The notes under the pieces: model-generated
Database searches by the model: none
Seen by the model: only the letters and a program-made list of their open reading frames with translations
Told to the model about the DNA's origin: nothing
Assembly (NCBI RefSeq): GCF_004684095.1
Contig: NZ_SRII01000004.1
Coordinates: forward strand, 1-64,000
Length of the DNA: 64,000 bases
Source of the DNA: Hymenobacter sp. UV11
GTDB taxonomy: Bacteria; Bacteroidota; Bacteroidia; Cytophagales; Hymenobacteraceae
Direction: 5' to 3'
Shown: one piece after another, positions 43,351 through 52,638 of the stretch
Numbering within the stretch: position 1 is the first letter of the stretch
Layout: every line of letters begins with the position of its first letter
Translations under genes and position numbers: made by a program

Positions 43351-44760
43351 CTAGCTGATGTTGATGTCGCCTACCATGTCCTCGGGCTTCAGCCACTGGT
43401 CGAACTCCTCGGGCGTCACGTAGCCGAGCTGCACGGCGGTTTCCTTGAGGGTCGAGTTGTTTTTGTGGGCGGTTTGGGCAATTTCGGCGGCTTTGTAGTA
43501 GCCGATGTGCGGGTTGAGGGCCGTCACGAGCATCAGGCTGCTATCGACGTGCTTCTTGATGTTGGGCAGGATGGGCGTGATGCCCACCGCGCACTTGTCG
43601 TTGAAAGCCACGCACACGTCGCCGATGAGGCGGGCCGAGTGCAGAAAGTTGTAAATCATCATCGGCTTGAACACGTTCAACTCAAAGTGGCCCATTGAGC
43701 CGCCCACCGTGACGGCGACGTCGTTGCCCATCACCTGGGCCGATACCATGGTCATGGCCTCGCACTGCGTGGGATTCACCTTGCCGGGCATGATGCTGGA
43801 GCCAGGCTCGTTGTCGGGAATCGAGATTTCGCCGATGCCGGCGCGCGGGCCGCTGCTGAGCATGCGCACGTCGTTGGCGATTTTCATCAGGCTCACGGCC
43901 ACGGTTTTGAGGGCACCGTGAGCCTCCACGATGGCGTCGTGGGCAGCCAGGGCTTCAAACTTATTCTCGGCCGTGACGAAAGGCAGGCCGGTGAGGTCGG
44001 CGATGTGCTTGGCCACGTTTTCCGAGTAATTCGGCGGCGTGTTTATGCCTGTGCCCACGGCCGTGCCGCCCAGCGCCAGCTCGCTGAGGTGGGGTAGGGA
44101 ATTGTTGATGGCGCGCAGGCCGTGGTCGAGCTGCGAGGCGTAGCCCGAAAACTCCTGGCCCAGGGTCAGCGGCGTGGCATCCATGAAGTGGGTGCGGCCG
44201 ATTTTAACAATGTCTTTGAACTCTAGCGCCTTGGCCTTCAGCGTGTCGCGCAGCTTGGTAATGCCCGGAATCGTCAGCTCCACCAGGATTTTGTAGGCCG
44301 CGATGTGCATGGCCGTCGGGAAGGTGTCGTTGCTCGACTGCGACTTATTCACGTCGTCGTTGGGGGCCAAGAACTTCTTTTCGTCGCCCAGCAGGCCGCC
44401 GTGCAGCACGTGGCCGCGGTAAGCAATGACCTCGTTCATGTTCATGTTCGACTGCGTGCCCGAGCCGGTTTGCCACACCACCAGCGGAAACTGGTCGGCC
44501 AGGTGGCCCGCCAGAATCTCGTCGGCCACCTGGCCAATGAGGTCGGCCTTGTCGGCGTCCAGAATGCCCGCGTCGCGGTTGGTGAGGGCAGCGGCTTTCT
44601 TCAAGTAGGCAAAGGCTTTGATAATTTCCTTTGGCATCTTGTTGATATCCTGCGCAATCGGGAAGTTCTCGATGCTGCGCTGGGTTTGGGCGCCCCAATA
44701 GGCGTCGGCGGGCACTTGCACCTGGCCCATGGTGTCTTTTTCGGTGCGGAACTGGCTCAT
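43351..44760 (-). CDS. fumC: Class II fumarate hydratase
   Basis: 469 aa from the ATG at 44760 ([20 protein letters not shown]). The fumarase/aspartase signature [11 protein letters not shown] (near residue 322) holds the catalytic Ser loop. [13 protein letters not shown] and [15 protein letters not shown] mark the other active-site regions. The enzyme hydrates fumarate to malate in the citric acid cycle. sucA and sucB of the same pathway lie 14 kb away, in a different operon. Own terminator. Confidence 0.96.
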   Translation of the reverse strand: MSQFRTEKDTMGQVQVPADAYWGAQTQRSIENFPIAQDINKMPKEIIKAFAYLKKAAALTNRDAGILDADKADLIGQVADEILAGHLADQFPLVVWQTGSGTQSNMNMNEVIAYRGHVLHGGLLGDEKKFLAPNDDVNKSQSSNDTFPTAMHIAAYKILVELTIPGITKLRDTLKAKALEFKDIVKIGRTHFMDATPLTLGQEFSGYASQLDHGLRAINNSLPHLSELALGGTAVGTGINTPPNYSENVAKHIADLTGLPFVTAENKFEALAAHDAIVEAHGALKTVAVSLMKIANDVRMLSSGPRAGIGEISIPDNEPGSSIMPGKVNPTQCEAMTMVSAQVMGNDVAVTVGGSMGHFELNVFKPMMIYNFLHSARLIGDVCVAFNDKCAVGITPILPNIKKHVDSSLMLVTALNPHIGYYKAAEIAQTAHKNNSTLKETAVQLGYVTPEEFDQWLKPEDMVGDINIS

Positions 44761-44764
44761 GCGG

Positions 44765-44916
44765 GTGAGATAGTGAGGTGGTGAACTGGTGAGAAGGCCA
44801 AGCGGCAAGGCCAGGCGGCCCGCGCAAAAGTACAGTACCCACCCCCGCCCCGTCAGCCATTACCCTCTTAACTGCGTAAGCACGGCTCACTAGTTCACCT
44901 CTCACTAGTTCACCTC
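44765..44916. repeat. Family F inverted repeat (TCACTAGTTCACC type)
   Basis: Left arm 44765-44794 (GTGAGGTGGTGAACTGGTGAG) and right arm 44886-44916 (tandem CTCACTAGTTCACCT). The arms are imperfect and 90 bp apart. The element fills the divergent spacer between fumC and a small plus-strand gene. Confidence 0.65.
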
Positions 44917-44918
44917 CT

Positions 44919-45095
44919 ATGAACGAGCCCACGCCTACCCCCGACCCCCACACCGAGCCGCCCGTACCCGTGCAGGGCGACGGTGTGCCCGACTACGAAA
45001 ACGTAGAAATCAAGACCGAAACCGACCTGCCTACCCCCACCAAGCCCGGCGGCAGCGCCACCGAGCCCGAAAGCGGCGGCGGCTACAGCGGCTAG
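44919..45095 (+). CDS. Small Pro/Thr/Glu-rich protein, 58 aa
   Basis: An ATG at 44919 opens a 58-codon frame ending TAG at 45093-45095. The protein is low-complexity and acidic (MNEPTPTPDPHTEPPVPVQG ... SGGGYSG), with no signal peptide or domain. Two of its PTP segments come from CTACCCC motifs. It starts two bases after a family F arm and is divergent from fumC. It could be a real disordered protein or a spurious frame; the clean start and stop favour a modest probability. Confidence 0.45.
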   Translation: MNEPTPTPDPHTEPPVPVQGDGVPDYENVEIKTETDLPTPTKPGGSATEPESGGGYSG

Positions 45096-45190
45096 GTTTT
45101 CGATTTCCTACCCCCTTACGCGCCGCGCTGTCCCTCACGGGCTGGCGCGGCGCTTTGGTGTTTTAGAAATAGGGCTTACGCAACTCGTTT

Positions 45191-45289
45191 GTCATTGCGA
45201 GCGAAGCGAAGCAATCGTACCAGAACGACGCCCACGCCAATCGTTCGTCCATTGTGCTGGTGCGATTGCCGCGCTTCGCTCGCAATGAC
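45191..45289. repeat. Inverted repeat, family A (copy 4)
   Basis: Arms GTCATTGCGAGCGAAGCGAA and the complement ending GCTTCGCTCGCAATGAC, with inner CGTACCAGAACGA. It lies between the small plus-strand frame and the M28 peptidase gene; the rest of 45096-45434 shows one CTACCCC and no gene. Confidence 0.9.
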
Positions 45290-45434
45290 AAACGTCTCTG
45301 GTGTAAGCCCTAAGCAATTTGATAATAAGACGAAAAAACAGCACGTTTCGGCGGCAAGCGGGCGCTATCTTTCGCCGGCCTACTTCTCGCATAGCGAGTG
45401 ATGGGCCTTCGGCTTTCTCCACATCAACCTGCTT

Positions 45435-47696
45435 ATGCTGAAACGCTACCCCCTGCTGCTGCTCGCGGCTGGCCTGCTATCCCGTGCGACCGCCGCCCAG
45501 ACTGCTCCGCCTGCCGCCCCAAAGCCGTTGCTGGGCTTCGTGCCCGCCACGGCCGCCACCGAGTACCAACTCGAAGCTAAGTTCGATGCCCAGCTCAAGG
45601 CCGACGAGCTGCGCCAGTGGATGAAGCGCCTGGCCGCCCACCCGCACCACGTGGGCTCGCCCTACGACAAGGACAACGCGGAATTCATGGCTGGCCTGTT
45701 CAAAAGCTGGGGCTACGCCACGCGCATCGACGTGTCGTACGTGCTGTTTCCGACGCCCAAGCTGCGCAAGCTGGAGCTGGTGGCGCCTACCCCCTACGTG
45801 GCGGGCCTCACCGAAAAGCCAGTGCCCGAAGACGCCACCTCGGGCCAGACCAGCGAGCAGCTGCCCACTTACAATGCCTACTCGAAGGACGGCGACGTGA
45901 CCGCCGAGCTGGTGTTTGTGAACTACGGCATCCCGAAAGACTACGAGGAGCTGGCCCGCCGCGGCATCGACGTGAAGGGTAAAATCGTGATTGCCAAGTA
46001 CGGCGGCTCGTGGCGCGGCATCAAGCCCAAGGTGGCCGCCGAGATGGGCGCCATCGGCTGCCTCATCTACTCCGACCCCAAAGACGACGGCTACGCCCAG
46101 GGCGACGTGTACCCCAAGGGCCCCTTCAAGCCCGAAACCGGCGCCCAGCGCGGCTCGGTGCTCGACATGCCCACCTACCCCGGCGACCCCCTCACGCCCG
46201 GCTATGGCTCAACCAAAAACGCCAAGCGCCTCGACTACCGCACCGCGCCCACCCTCACGCAGATACCCGTGCTACCCATCTCGTACGGCGACGCCCTGCC
46301 CCTGCTCTCGGCGCTGGCCGGGCCGATGGCGCCGCCCGACTGGCGCGGCGCGCTGCCCATCGGCTACCACCTCGGGCCGGGGCCGGCCAAGGTGCACTTG
46401 CAGCTGGAATTCAACTGGAAAACGGAGCCCATTTACAACGTCATCGCCACGCTGCGGGGTAGGGAGCTGCCCGACGAGTGGGTGCTGCGCGGCAACCACC
46501 ACGACGCCTGGGTCAACGGCGCCAGCGACCCGCTCAGCGGCATGGTGGCCGAGCTGGAAGAAGCCCGCGCCATCGGCGAGCTGGTGAAAACCGGCTGGCG
46601 GCCCCGCCGCACGCTCATGTTCTGCGCCTGGGACGGCGAGGAGCCCGGCCTGCTGGGCTCCACGGAGTGGGCCGAAACCAACGCCAAGGACATCCAGAAG
46701 CACGTGGTGGCCTACCTTAATACTGATAACAGCGACCGCGGCTTTCTGGGCGTGGCGGGCTCGCACACCCTGGAAAAGTTTTTCAACCAGGTGGCGCGCG
46801 ACGTGCAAGACCCCGAAAAACCGATGTCCATCTTGGAGCGGCGCCGCGCCAACGACCTGGTAAACGGCAGTGCCGAGGTGCAGAAAGATGCCCGCGAGCG
46901 GCCCGACCTGCGCATCGGGGCCCTAGGCGCGGGCTCCGACTACTCGCCCTACCTCCAGCATTTGGGTATTCCGTCGATGAACGTGGGCTTTGGCGGTGAG
47001 GCGGCGGGCGGCGAGTATCACTCGATTTTTGACTCGTTCGATGATTTCACGCGCTTCAAAGACCCCACGTTTGCCTACGGCGTGGCGCTGGCCCAAACCA
47101 TGGGCCGCTGCGAACTGCGCCTGGTCAATGCCGACGTGCTGCCCTTCGAGTTTCAGAATTTCTCGAACACCGTGGCCAAGTACAGCACCGAAGTCAAGAA
47201 GCTGACCGACGACATGCGCACTGAAACCGCCAAGCAAACCAAGCTGCTGGCCGAGCAGCGCTACGAGGCCGTGTCGAACCCCAGCCAGCCGCTTCTACCC
47301 CCCAAAGCCCAGGCCGCCGTGCCCCAGCTCGACTTCGCACCCCTCGACGCGGCTTTGCAGAAGCTGGCCCAAAGCGCCCAGGCCTACGAGCAGGCCCGCC
47401 AAAACCCCCTACCCCCCGACCGCCAGAAAGCCCTCGACCAGCTCCTGTACCAGGCTGAGCAGCAACTCCTCAGCAACGAAGGCCTGCCGCGCCGGCCCTG
47501 GTACCGGCACCAGCTCTACGCGCCCGGCTTCTACACCGGCTACGGCGTGAAAACCATGCCCGGCATCCGCGAAGCCGTGGAGGAGCGCAAGTGGGCCGAG
47601 GCCGACGAGCAGATAAAGCGCACCGCCGCGGCCATCGACCGCTTTGCCGGGCAGGTGAGCCAGGCGGCGACTACGGCCACGCCGAAGGTGCTGTAA
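45435..47696 (+). CDS. M28 family metallopeptidase (glutamate carboxypeptidase II-like)
   Basis: 753 aa. A signal peptide (LLLLAAGLLSRATAAQ) gives export. The order is a protease-associated domain insert (GIDVKGKIVIAKYGGSWRG, 180-200), the M28 zinc site (NHHDAWVNGASDP at about 354-366; CAWDGEEPGLLGS), and a C-terminal transferrin-receptor-like dimerisation domain. Two zinc ions are expected. Similar enzymes remove C-terminal Glu or Asp from peptides. First of three exported peptidase genes on this strand. Confidence 0.93.
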   Translation: MLKRYPLLLLAAGLLSRATAAQTAPPAAPKPLLGFVPATAATEYQLEAKFDAQLKADELRQWMKRLAAHPHHVGSPYDKDNAEFMAGLFKSWGYATRIDVSYVLFPTPKLRKLELVAPTPYVAGLTEKPVPEDATSGQTSEQLPTYNAYSKDGDVTAELVFVNYGIPKDYEELARRGIDVKGKIVIAKYGGSWRGIKPKVAAEMGAIGCLIYSDPKDDGYAQGDVYPKGPFKPETGAQRGSVLDMPTYPGDPLTPGYGSTKNAKRLDYRTAPTLTQIPVLPISYGDALPLLSALAGPMAPPDWRGALPIGYHLGPGPAKVHLQLEFNWKTEPIYNVIATLRGRELPDEWVLRGNHHDAWVNGASDPLSGMVAELEEARAIGELVKTGWRPRRTLMFCAWDGEEPGLLGSTEWAETNAKDIQKHVVAYLNTDNSDRGFLGVAGSHTLEKFFNQVARDVQDPEKPMSILERRRANDLVNGSAEVQKDARERPDLRIGALGAGSDYSPYLQHLGIPSMNVGFGGEAAGGEYHSIFDSFDDFTRFKDPTFAYGVALAQTMGRCELRLVNADVLPFEFQNFSNTVAKYSTEVKKLTDDMRTETAKQTKLLAEQRYEAVSNPSQPLLPPKAQAAVPQLDFAPLDAALQKLAQSAQAYEQARQNPLPPDRQKALDQLLYQAEQQLLSNEGLPRRPWYRHQLYAPGFYTGYGVKTMPGIREAVEERKWAEADEQIKRTAAAIDRFAGQVSQAATTATPKVL

Positions 47697-47725
47697 GGTA
47701 AGAAGGGTGGTTTGAATCTTATGGA

Positions 47726-47867
47726 GCAAACCAGCAGAACGTCATGCTCATCTGGCGTCCGCCTGTCGAAGCATCTCTACCGCGCCGTTGGGGGTAGTAA
47801 TCCAACGATGCGACCAAGATGCTTCGACAGGCGGACGCCAGATGAGCATGACGTTCTGCTGGTTTGC
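47726..47867. repeat. Inverted repeat, family B (copy 2)
   Basis: Outer arms GCAAACCAGCAGAACGTCAT and the complement ending ATGACGTTCTGCTGGTTTGC, with an inner CATCTGGCGTCCGCCTG stem that replaces the GAGCTTG of the other copies. The centre has one GGGGTAG motif. It lies between the M28 and S9 peptidase genes. Confidence 0.93.
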
Positions 47868-47904
47868 GCAACGTACTAATGCACTACTGATAATTCTGAA
47901 GACT

Positions 47905-50070
47905 ATGAAAAAAAGTACCCTAGCCCTCCTGGCTTGCTGCGCCACGCTGGCCGCCCGCGCCCAAAAGACCCCCGAGCCAGTGAAAGTCACCGACCTACTG
48001 AAAATCGAGCAAGTGAACAACATCACCCTGACCCGCGACGGAAAGCGGGCGGCCTTTAGCGTGCTGGCCGTGGTGCCCGATGAGAAAAACAAGGCCGACT
48101 ACAAAAACGTGAGCCAGCTCTACGCCGTCGGCACCGAGGCGGGGGCCGTGCCGCGGCAGCTCACCTTCGGCAAGGAGGGTGCCGCGCAGCCCGCCTGGAG
48201 CCCCGACGGTCGGCGGCTGGCCTTCGTGCGGCCCATCGACGACAAGCCGCAGGTATTCGTGATGGCCGCCGATGGCGGCGAGGCCCGGCAGCTCACGCGC
48301 TTCAAGTACGGCGCTACTACCCCCAAGTGGTCGCCCGATGGCCGGCAGGTGCTGTTTGGGGCGGCCATTCCGCTGCGCGAATTGGTGAAAGACTCGCTGC
48401 TGAACGCTAGCAAATCCCAACCCCTCTGGTCGTACGAGAAGCCGGGCTTTGCTAAGAATTCGCCCCTGAACTCGGCCCGGCCCAACGCCGATGGTAGCCT
48501 GGCCGAGGTGCGTGCCTACCTCGACAAAAACGAGCTGGACAAAAAAGCCAAGGTGCTTGATAACCTTGATTTTCAAGATGAAAAGGACGTGTCGGCCGAT
48601 AAAAGTCTGGCTCAGTTGTTCCTGATTAGCGCCACCGACCCGGCCGCGCAGCCGGTGGCTATCACCCACGGTTTCTACCGCTTTACGCAGGCCGATTTCA
48701 CGCCCGATGGCCAGCACCTGCTACTGCTGGCGGCCATCGACTCGGTGCGCCACCCCGACCGCGCCCAGGAAAACGCGGTGTTCTTGGCCGACCGCGACGG
48801 CCGCCACCTGCGCCGCCTGCTGGGCCAGGACAGCACCGCCTACACTACGCCGGCGGTGTCGCCCTCGGGCCGGTGGCTGGCGTACCAGCAGTCGCCCACC
48901 GGGCGCGTGGCCGTGCCCAAGCTGCTGGTCATGCCGTTGGGCGGCGGCCCAGCCATTACCATTCCGCTCGACCGCAACCCGGCCGGCCTCACCTGGAGCA
49001 GCGATAGCAAGTACCTGTATTTCACGGCCCAAGCCAACGGCGGCGTGCCGCTGTACCGGGTGAATATCAGCACGCGCAAAGTCGAAAATCTATCGGCTGA
49101 CGATACGGGTATTCTGAGCTTCGACGTGGCGCAGGGCCACGTGGTGTATGCCCAAACCGGCGTGCGCAACCCCTCCGACTTATTCGTGGCCGACGCCAAT
49201 CTGCACCAGGTACACCGCGCCGGCACCTTCAACGATTGGGTGAAGACCCGGCGGCTGTCGGTGCCCGAAAAGCACAGCTTCGTGAACGACAAGGGCCTGA
49301 CCGTGGAGTATTGGGTGATGAAGCCCACTGCCTACCAGGCCGGCCAGAAATACCCGCTGCTGCTCGAAATCCACGGTGGCCCGGCGGCCATGTGGGGGCC
49401 GGGTGAGGCTAGCATGTGGCACGAGTTTCAGTACTTCGCCAGCCAGGGCTACGGCGTGGTGTATGGCAATCCGCGCGGCTCGGGCGGCTACGGCGAGCAG
49501 TTTTTGCGGGCCAATATCAACGACTGGGGCACCGGCCCGAGCCGCGACGTGCTCACGGCCCTCGACCAAACCGTGGCCCAGGGCTGGGCCGACCCCAACA
49601 AGTTGGTGGTGACTGGCGGCTCCTACGCCGGCTACCTCGTGGCCTGGATTGTAAGCCATGACCACCGTTTCCAGGCCGCCTGCTCGCAGCGCGGCGTGTA
49701 CGACCTGGCCACGTTTTTTGGCGAAGGCAACGCCTGGCGCCTGGTGCCCAACTACTTCGGCGGCTACCCCTGGCAGCCGGCGGTGCGGGCGGTACTCACC
49801 CGCGAGTCGCCCATCACCTACGTCGAGAATATTACTACCCCCTACATTCTCTTTCATGGTGAGAATGACCGCCGCACCGGCTTCGTGCAGGGCGAGATGC
49901 TGTACCGCAGCCTCAAGGTGCTGGGCCGCCCCGTGGAATACGTGCGCCATCCCGGCGGCACCCACGAGCTCACCCGCTCGGGCGACAACCGCCAGCGCAT
50001 CGACCAGATGCTGCGCACCTACGAATTTTTTGAGCGGTATTTGCGCACCAAAGGGGTAGCCGCGCAGTAG
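47905..50070 (+). CDS. S9 family peptidase (dipeptidyl-peptidase IV/acylaminoacyl type)
   Basis: 721 aa from the ATG at 47905 (MKKSTLALLACCATLAARAQ, a signal peptide). An N-terminal beta-propeller of WD40-like units (AWSPDGRRLAFVRP, KWSPDGRQVLFG) precedes the peptidase domain. The nucleophile is Ser573 in GGSYAGY, followed by HGENDRRTG (Asp) and HPGGTHELTR (His). The longer frame to 47788 runs through repeat DNA and is unlikely. It is exported and probably cleaves dipeptides or N-acyl residues from peptides. Confidence 0.93.
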   Translation: MKKSTLALLACCATLAARAQKTPEPVKVTDLLKIEQVNNITLTRDGKRAAFSVLAVVPDEKNKADYKNVSQLYAVGTEAGAVPRQLTFGKEGAAQPAWSPDGRRLAFVRPIDDKPQVFVMAADGGEARQLTRFKYGATTPKWSPDGRQVLFGAAIPLRELVKDSLLNASKSQPLWSYEKPGFAKNSPLNSARPNADGSLAEVRAYLDKNELDKKAKVLDNLDFQDEKDVSADKSLAQLFLISATDPAAQPVAITHGFYRFTQADFTPDGQHLLLLAAIDSVRHPDRAQENAVFLADRDGRHLRRLLGQDSTAYTTPAVSPSGRWLAYQQSPTGRVAVPKLLVMPLGGGPAITIPLDRNPAGLTWSSDSKYLYFTAQANGGVPLYRVNISTRKVENLSADDTGILSFDVAQGHVVYAQTGVRNPSDLFVADANLHQVHRAGTFNDWVKTRRLSVPEKHSFVNDKGLTVEYWVMKPTAYQAGQKYPLLLEIHGGPAAMWGPGEASMWHEFQYFASQGYGVVYGNPRGSGGYGEQFLRANINDWGTGPSRDVLTALDQTVAQGWADPNKLVVTGGSYAGYLVAWIVSHDHRFQAACSQRGVYDLATFFGEGNAWRLVPNYFGGYPWQPAVRAVLTRESPITYVENITTPYILFHGENDRRTGFVQGEMLYRSLKVLGRPVEYVRHPGGTHELTRSGDNRQRIDQMLRTYEFFERYLRTKGVAAQ

Positions 50071-50099
50071 GTCGTTTTTACTTTATTACTGCATAAAAA

Positions 50100-50201
50100 A
50101 GAACGTCATGCTGAGCTTGCCGAAGCATCTCGCTCGCGCCGTTTGGGTCACTGGCTCAACGATTCGAGCGAGCTGCTTCGACAAGCTCCGCATGACGTTC
50201 T
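50100..50201. repeat. Inverted repeat, family B (copy 3)
   Basis: Arms AGAACGTCATGCTGAGCTTG and the complement ending CATGACGTTCT, with CGAAGCATCTCGCTCG paired to CGAGCGAGCTGCTTCG. It lies 30 bp after the S9 peptidase stop codon. Confidence 0.92.
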
Positions 50202-50254
50202 GTTGGTGTTTACAAATACCTTTTAACTCCTTACATCCCCCTTTCCCTACCCCC

Positions 50255-51340
50255 ATGAAAAAGCGTTTTCCCGCCCACCTGCCGGCGCTGTTGCTGCTTA
50301 GCGGCGCGCTACTGGCCGGCTGCGGCCAGTCGCAAGCCCCCGCCACTGCCGACGCTCCGGCCACCTCTACGAGTATGCCGGCCAACTACTTCCCGGCCGT
50401 GGAAAGTGGGGTGAAAACCGGCGGCATCCAGGTTATTCCCATCACGACCCCCAAGGGCAAGTTCAACGTCTGGACCAAGAAGTTTGGCAATAACCCCAAG
50501 ATTAAAGTGCTGCTGCTCAACGGTGGGCCGGGCGCCACGCACGAGTATTTCGAGTGCATGGAGAGCTTTTTGCCGCAGGAAGGCATCGAGTTTATCTACT
50601 ACGACCAGCTCGGCTGCGGCAACTCCGACAACCCCAAAGACACCAGCATGTGGAGCCTGCCGCGCTACGTGGAAGAGGTGGAGCAGGTGCGCCAGGCATT
50701 AAATCTGAATAAGGACAACTTCTACCTGCTGGGCCACAGCTGGGGCGGCATCCTGGCCGCCGAGTACGCCTTCAAATATCAGAAAAATCTAAAAGGACTC
50801 ATTATCAGTAATATGATGATGAGCTGCCCCGCCTACGGCAAGTACGCCGACGAGGTGCTGGCCAAGCAGATGAAGCCCGAGGTGCTCAAGGAAATCCGCC
50901 AGATTGAGGCTAAAAAAGACTTTAGCAACCCGCGCTACATGGGCCTGCTGGAGCCCAATTTCTACGCCGAGCACCTGTGCCGCATTGTGCCCAATCCCGA
51001 GCCCGTAACCCGCGCCATGAGCAAAATTAACCAGTCGCTCTACGTGACCATGCAGGGCCCCAGCGAGTTCGGCATCTCGGGCAAGCTCACCAATTGGGAC
51101 CGGGTGCCCGACCTGCCCAAGCTCACGGTGCCATTCCTGTCCATCGGCGGCAAATACGACACCATGGACCCCGCCCACATGGCCATGATTGCCACCAAGG
51201 TGCAGAAAGGCGCCTCGCTCATCTGCCCCCAGGGTAGCCACATGGCCATGTACGACGACCAGCAAACCTACATGAAAGGCTTCATCACCTTCCTGAAAAC
51301 GGTAGATGACGGCTCCTTCAAAGCCGGTATGCAGCTGTAA
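50255..51340 (+). CDS. Proline iminopeptidase-family lipoprotein hydrolase
   Basis: 361 aa from the ATG at 50255. A lipobox (LLAGC, Cys23) replaces the cytoplasmic start of ordinary prolyl iminopeptidase. The alpha/beta hydrolase motifs are clear: LLLNGGPGATHEY (oxyanion HGGPG-type), nucleophile Ser162 in GHSWGG, an Asp near GGKYDTMDP and the His in GSHMAMYDD. It probably removes N-terminal proline from peptides outside the cytoplasm. Third of the exported peptidase set; a CTACCCC motif overlaps the leader. Confidence 0.93.
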   Translation: MKKRFPAHLPALLLLSGALLAGCGQSQAPATADAPATSTSMPANYFPAVESGVKTGGIQVIPITTPKGKFNVWTKKFGNNPKIKVLLLNGGPGATHEYFECMESFLPQEGIEFIYYDQLGCGNSDNPKDTSMWSLPRYVEEVEQVRQALNLNKDNFYLLGHSWGGILAAEYAFKYQKNLKGLIISNMMMSCPAYGKYADEVLAKQMKPEVLKEIRQIEAKKDFSNPRYMGLLEPNFYAEHLCRIVPNPEPVTRAMSKINQSLYVTMQGPSEFGISGKLTNWDRVPDLPKLTVPFLSIGGKYDTMDPAHMAMIATKVQKGASLICPQGSHMAMYDDQQTYMKGFITFLKTVDDGSFKAGMQL

Positions 51341-51351
51341 GGTAACTGCTT

Positions 51352-51439
51352 GTCATTGCGAGCAACGCGAAGCAATCGCCCCAGAACGAGTCGTGTGGGT
51401 GTCGTTCTGGGGCGATTGCTTCGCGTTGCTCGCAATGAC
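51352..51439. repeat. Inverted repeat, family A (copy 5)
   Basis: Arms GTCATTGCGAGCAACGCGAA to the complement ending TTGCTCGCAATGAC, perfect over most of 40 bp, with inner CGCCCCAGAACGA. It starts 11 bases after the hydrolase stop codon and ends 20 bases before the convergent anti-sigma gene. Confidence 0.95.
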
Positions 51440-51459
51440 AGTCGGCTCAATACGCCTCT

Positions 51460-52518
51460 TTACTCAAACTCCACCGGCACGTCAATCGTTTGGGCGGCGC
51501 GCCGGCCGCCGCTGATGCCGGGCGCCCAGGTCGGGCCTTCCTGCAGCAGCCGGATGGCCTCGGCGTCGTAGTCGGCGCGCAGCTTGCGCACGGCCTCGGC
51601 TTGCTCCAGCTTGCCACCGGCCCCAATGCGCAGGCGCACCAGCACGCGGCCGGTGCGACGCGGCCCGTCGCGCATTTCGGGCTCAAACTCGGCCGCCCCT
51701 TTCTTCAGGTACTCACGCAGCGCCGCGTAACCACCCGTGGGTGAGGCCGCCAGCGCTGGTGGCGGTGGCATGGCCGCCCGCAGGCGGTCGGTAGCTTCGC
51801 GGGCCTGGGCCGGGCTAGGGGGGGTAAGGGCTACCGCTACTTCTGAAAGCGTTTTCACGGCTGAGTCAGTGGTAGCGGCTGCCGGTGCACTAGCAACAGT
51901 AACCGGCTGGCTAACAGCGGGCGAAGTAGTACGCTGATGGTTGGTAGTAGTTCTGCCCGCCGCCACGGGCGCGGTAGCCGCGCGCCGCTTGGGGGGCGTA
52001 GTGGCGGCAAGCTCCGGGAGGCGCGTCGCAGCCGCTGTGGGCGCGTCGGCTACCTCCGCAGCGGGGAGGGGAGCATCGGCCGGCAACGGGGGGGTAGGGG
52101 CCGGCGCGGGGCGGGGCGGCGCCACACGGGCCGCGGGTAGCGCGGTGTGCTGCCGCTGCTGCCACGCCCACCAGCCCGCCGCCAGCATCGCGAGCAGCAG
52201 GGCCGCCGCTATGGCCAGCTGCGGCGCCAGCCAGTGGTGCCGCCGGGGCCGCTGGGCTAGCCGCGCCGGGGCCTGCTGCTGCACGCGCTGCCGCAGCCGC
52301 TGCTGAAGCTGGGCCAGGGCCTGGTCGGTGGTGGTAGCTGGGGTTTGCAGTAAACCTTCCAGAATATCGGCGCAGCGGGCGCAGGCTAGCGTGTGGGTTT
52401 CTACGCGGTGCTGGGCGGCGGAGGCCAGCGTACCCGCCGCATACTGGCGCAGCAGCGCCACCGGCAGGTGCGGGCCGGCCGGGGCAGTGGCGTTCAGTAG
52501 CGGGTTGGCGGGCAGCAT
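51460..52518 (-). CDS. Membrane anti-sigma factor fused to a TonB C-terminal-like domain
   Basis: 352 aa. The N-terminal cytoplasmic part has the zinc-anti-sigma motif H42-x3-C46-x2-C49 (HTLACARC). One transmembrane helix follows (about 97-118). A long Pro/Ala/Thr-rich periplasmic linker (about 125-260) leads to a TonB-C-like domain (about 265-352; GRVLVRLRIGAGGKLEQAE, then AIRLLQEGPTWAPG). The gene lies downstream of an ECF sigma gene, so it probably holds that sigma factor inactive and could sense the envelope through its TonB-like end. Confidence 0.82.
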   Translation of the reverse strand: MLPANPLLNATAPAGPHLPVALLRQYAAGTLASAAQHRVETHTLACARCADILEGLLQTPATTTDQALAQLQQRLRQRVQQQAPARLAQRPRRHHWLAPQLAIAAALLLAMLAAGWWAWQQRQHTALPAARVAPPRPAPAPTPPLPADAPLPAAEVADAPTAAATRLPELAATTPPKRRAATAPVAAGRTTTNHQRTTSPAVSQPVTVASAPAAATTDSAVKTLSEVAVALTPPSPAQAREATDRLRAAMPPPPALAASPTGGYAALREYLKKGAAEFEPEMRDGPRRTGRVLVRLRIGAGGKLEQAEAVRKLRADYDAEAIRLLQEGPTWAPGISGGRRAAQTIDVPVEFE

Positions 52519-52524
52519 TTTTTT

Positions 52525-52638
52525 TGAATTAAGAGTTGGGAGTTAAGAATGATGAATTGGCGGGTTATGGAAGGGGGGTAGGGGCTTTATGAGCAGCATT
52601 AAAAGTAACTCTTCACTCTTCATTCCTCATTCTCAACT
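52525..52638. repeat. Family F inverted repeat (GAATTAAGAGTTGGGAGTTA type)
   Basis: Left arm 52525-52558 (GAATTAAGAGTTGGGAGTTA and on) and right arm 52607-52638 (AACTCTTCACTCTTCATTCC and on). The right arm overlaps the 3' end of the ECF sigma gene and codes for its last seven residues and the stop codon. The centre holds one GGGGTAG motif. Confidence 0.75.
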
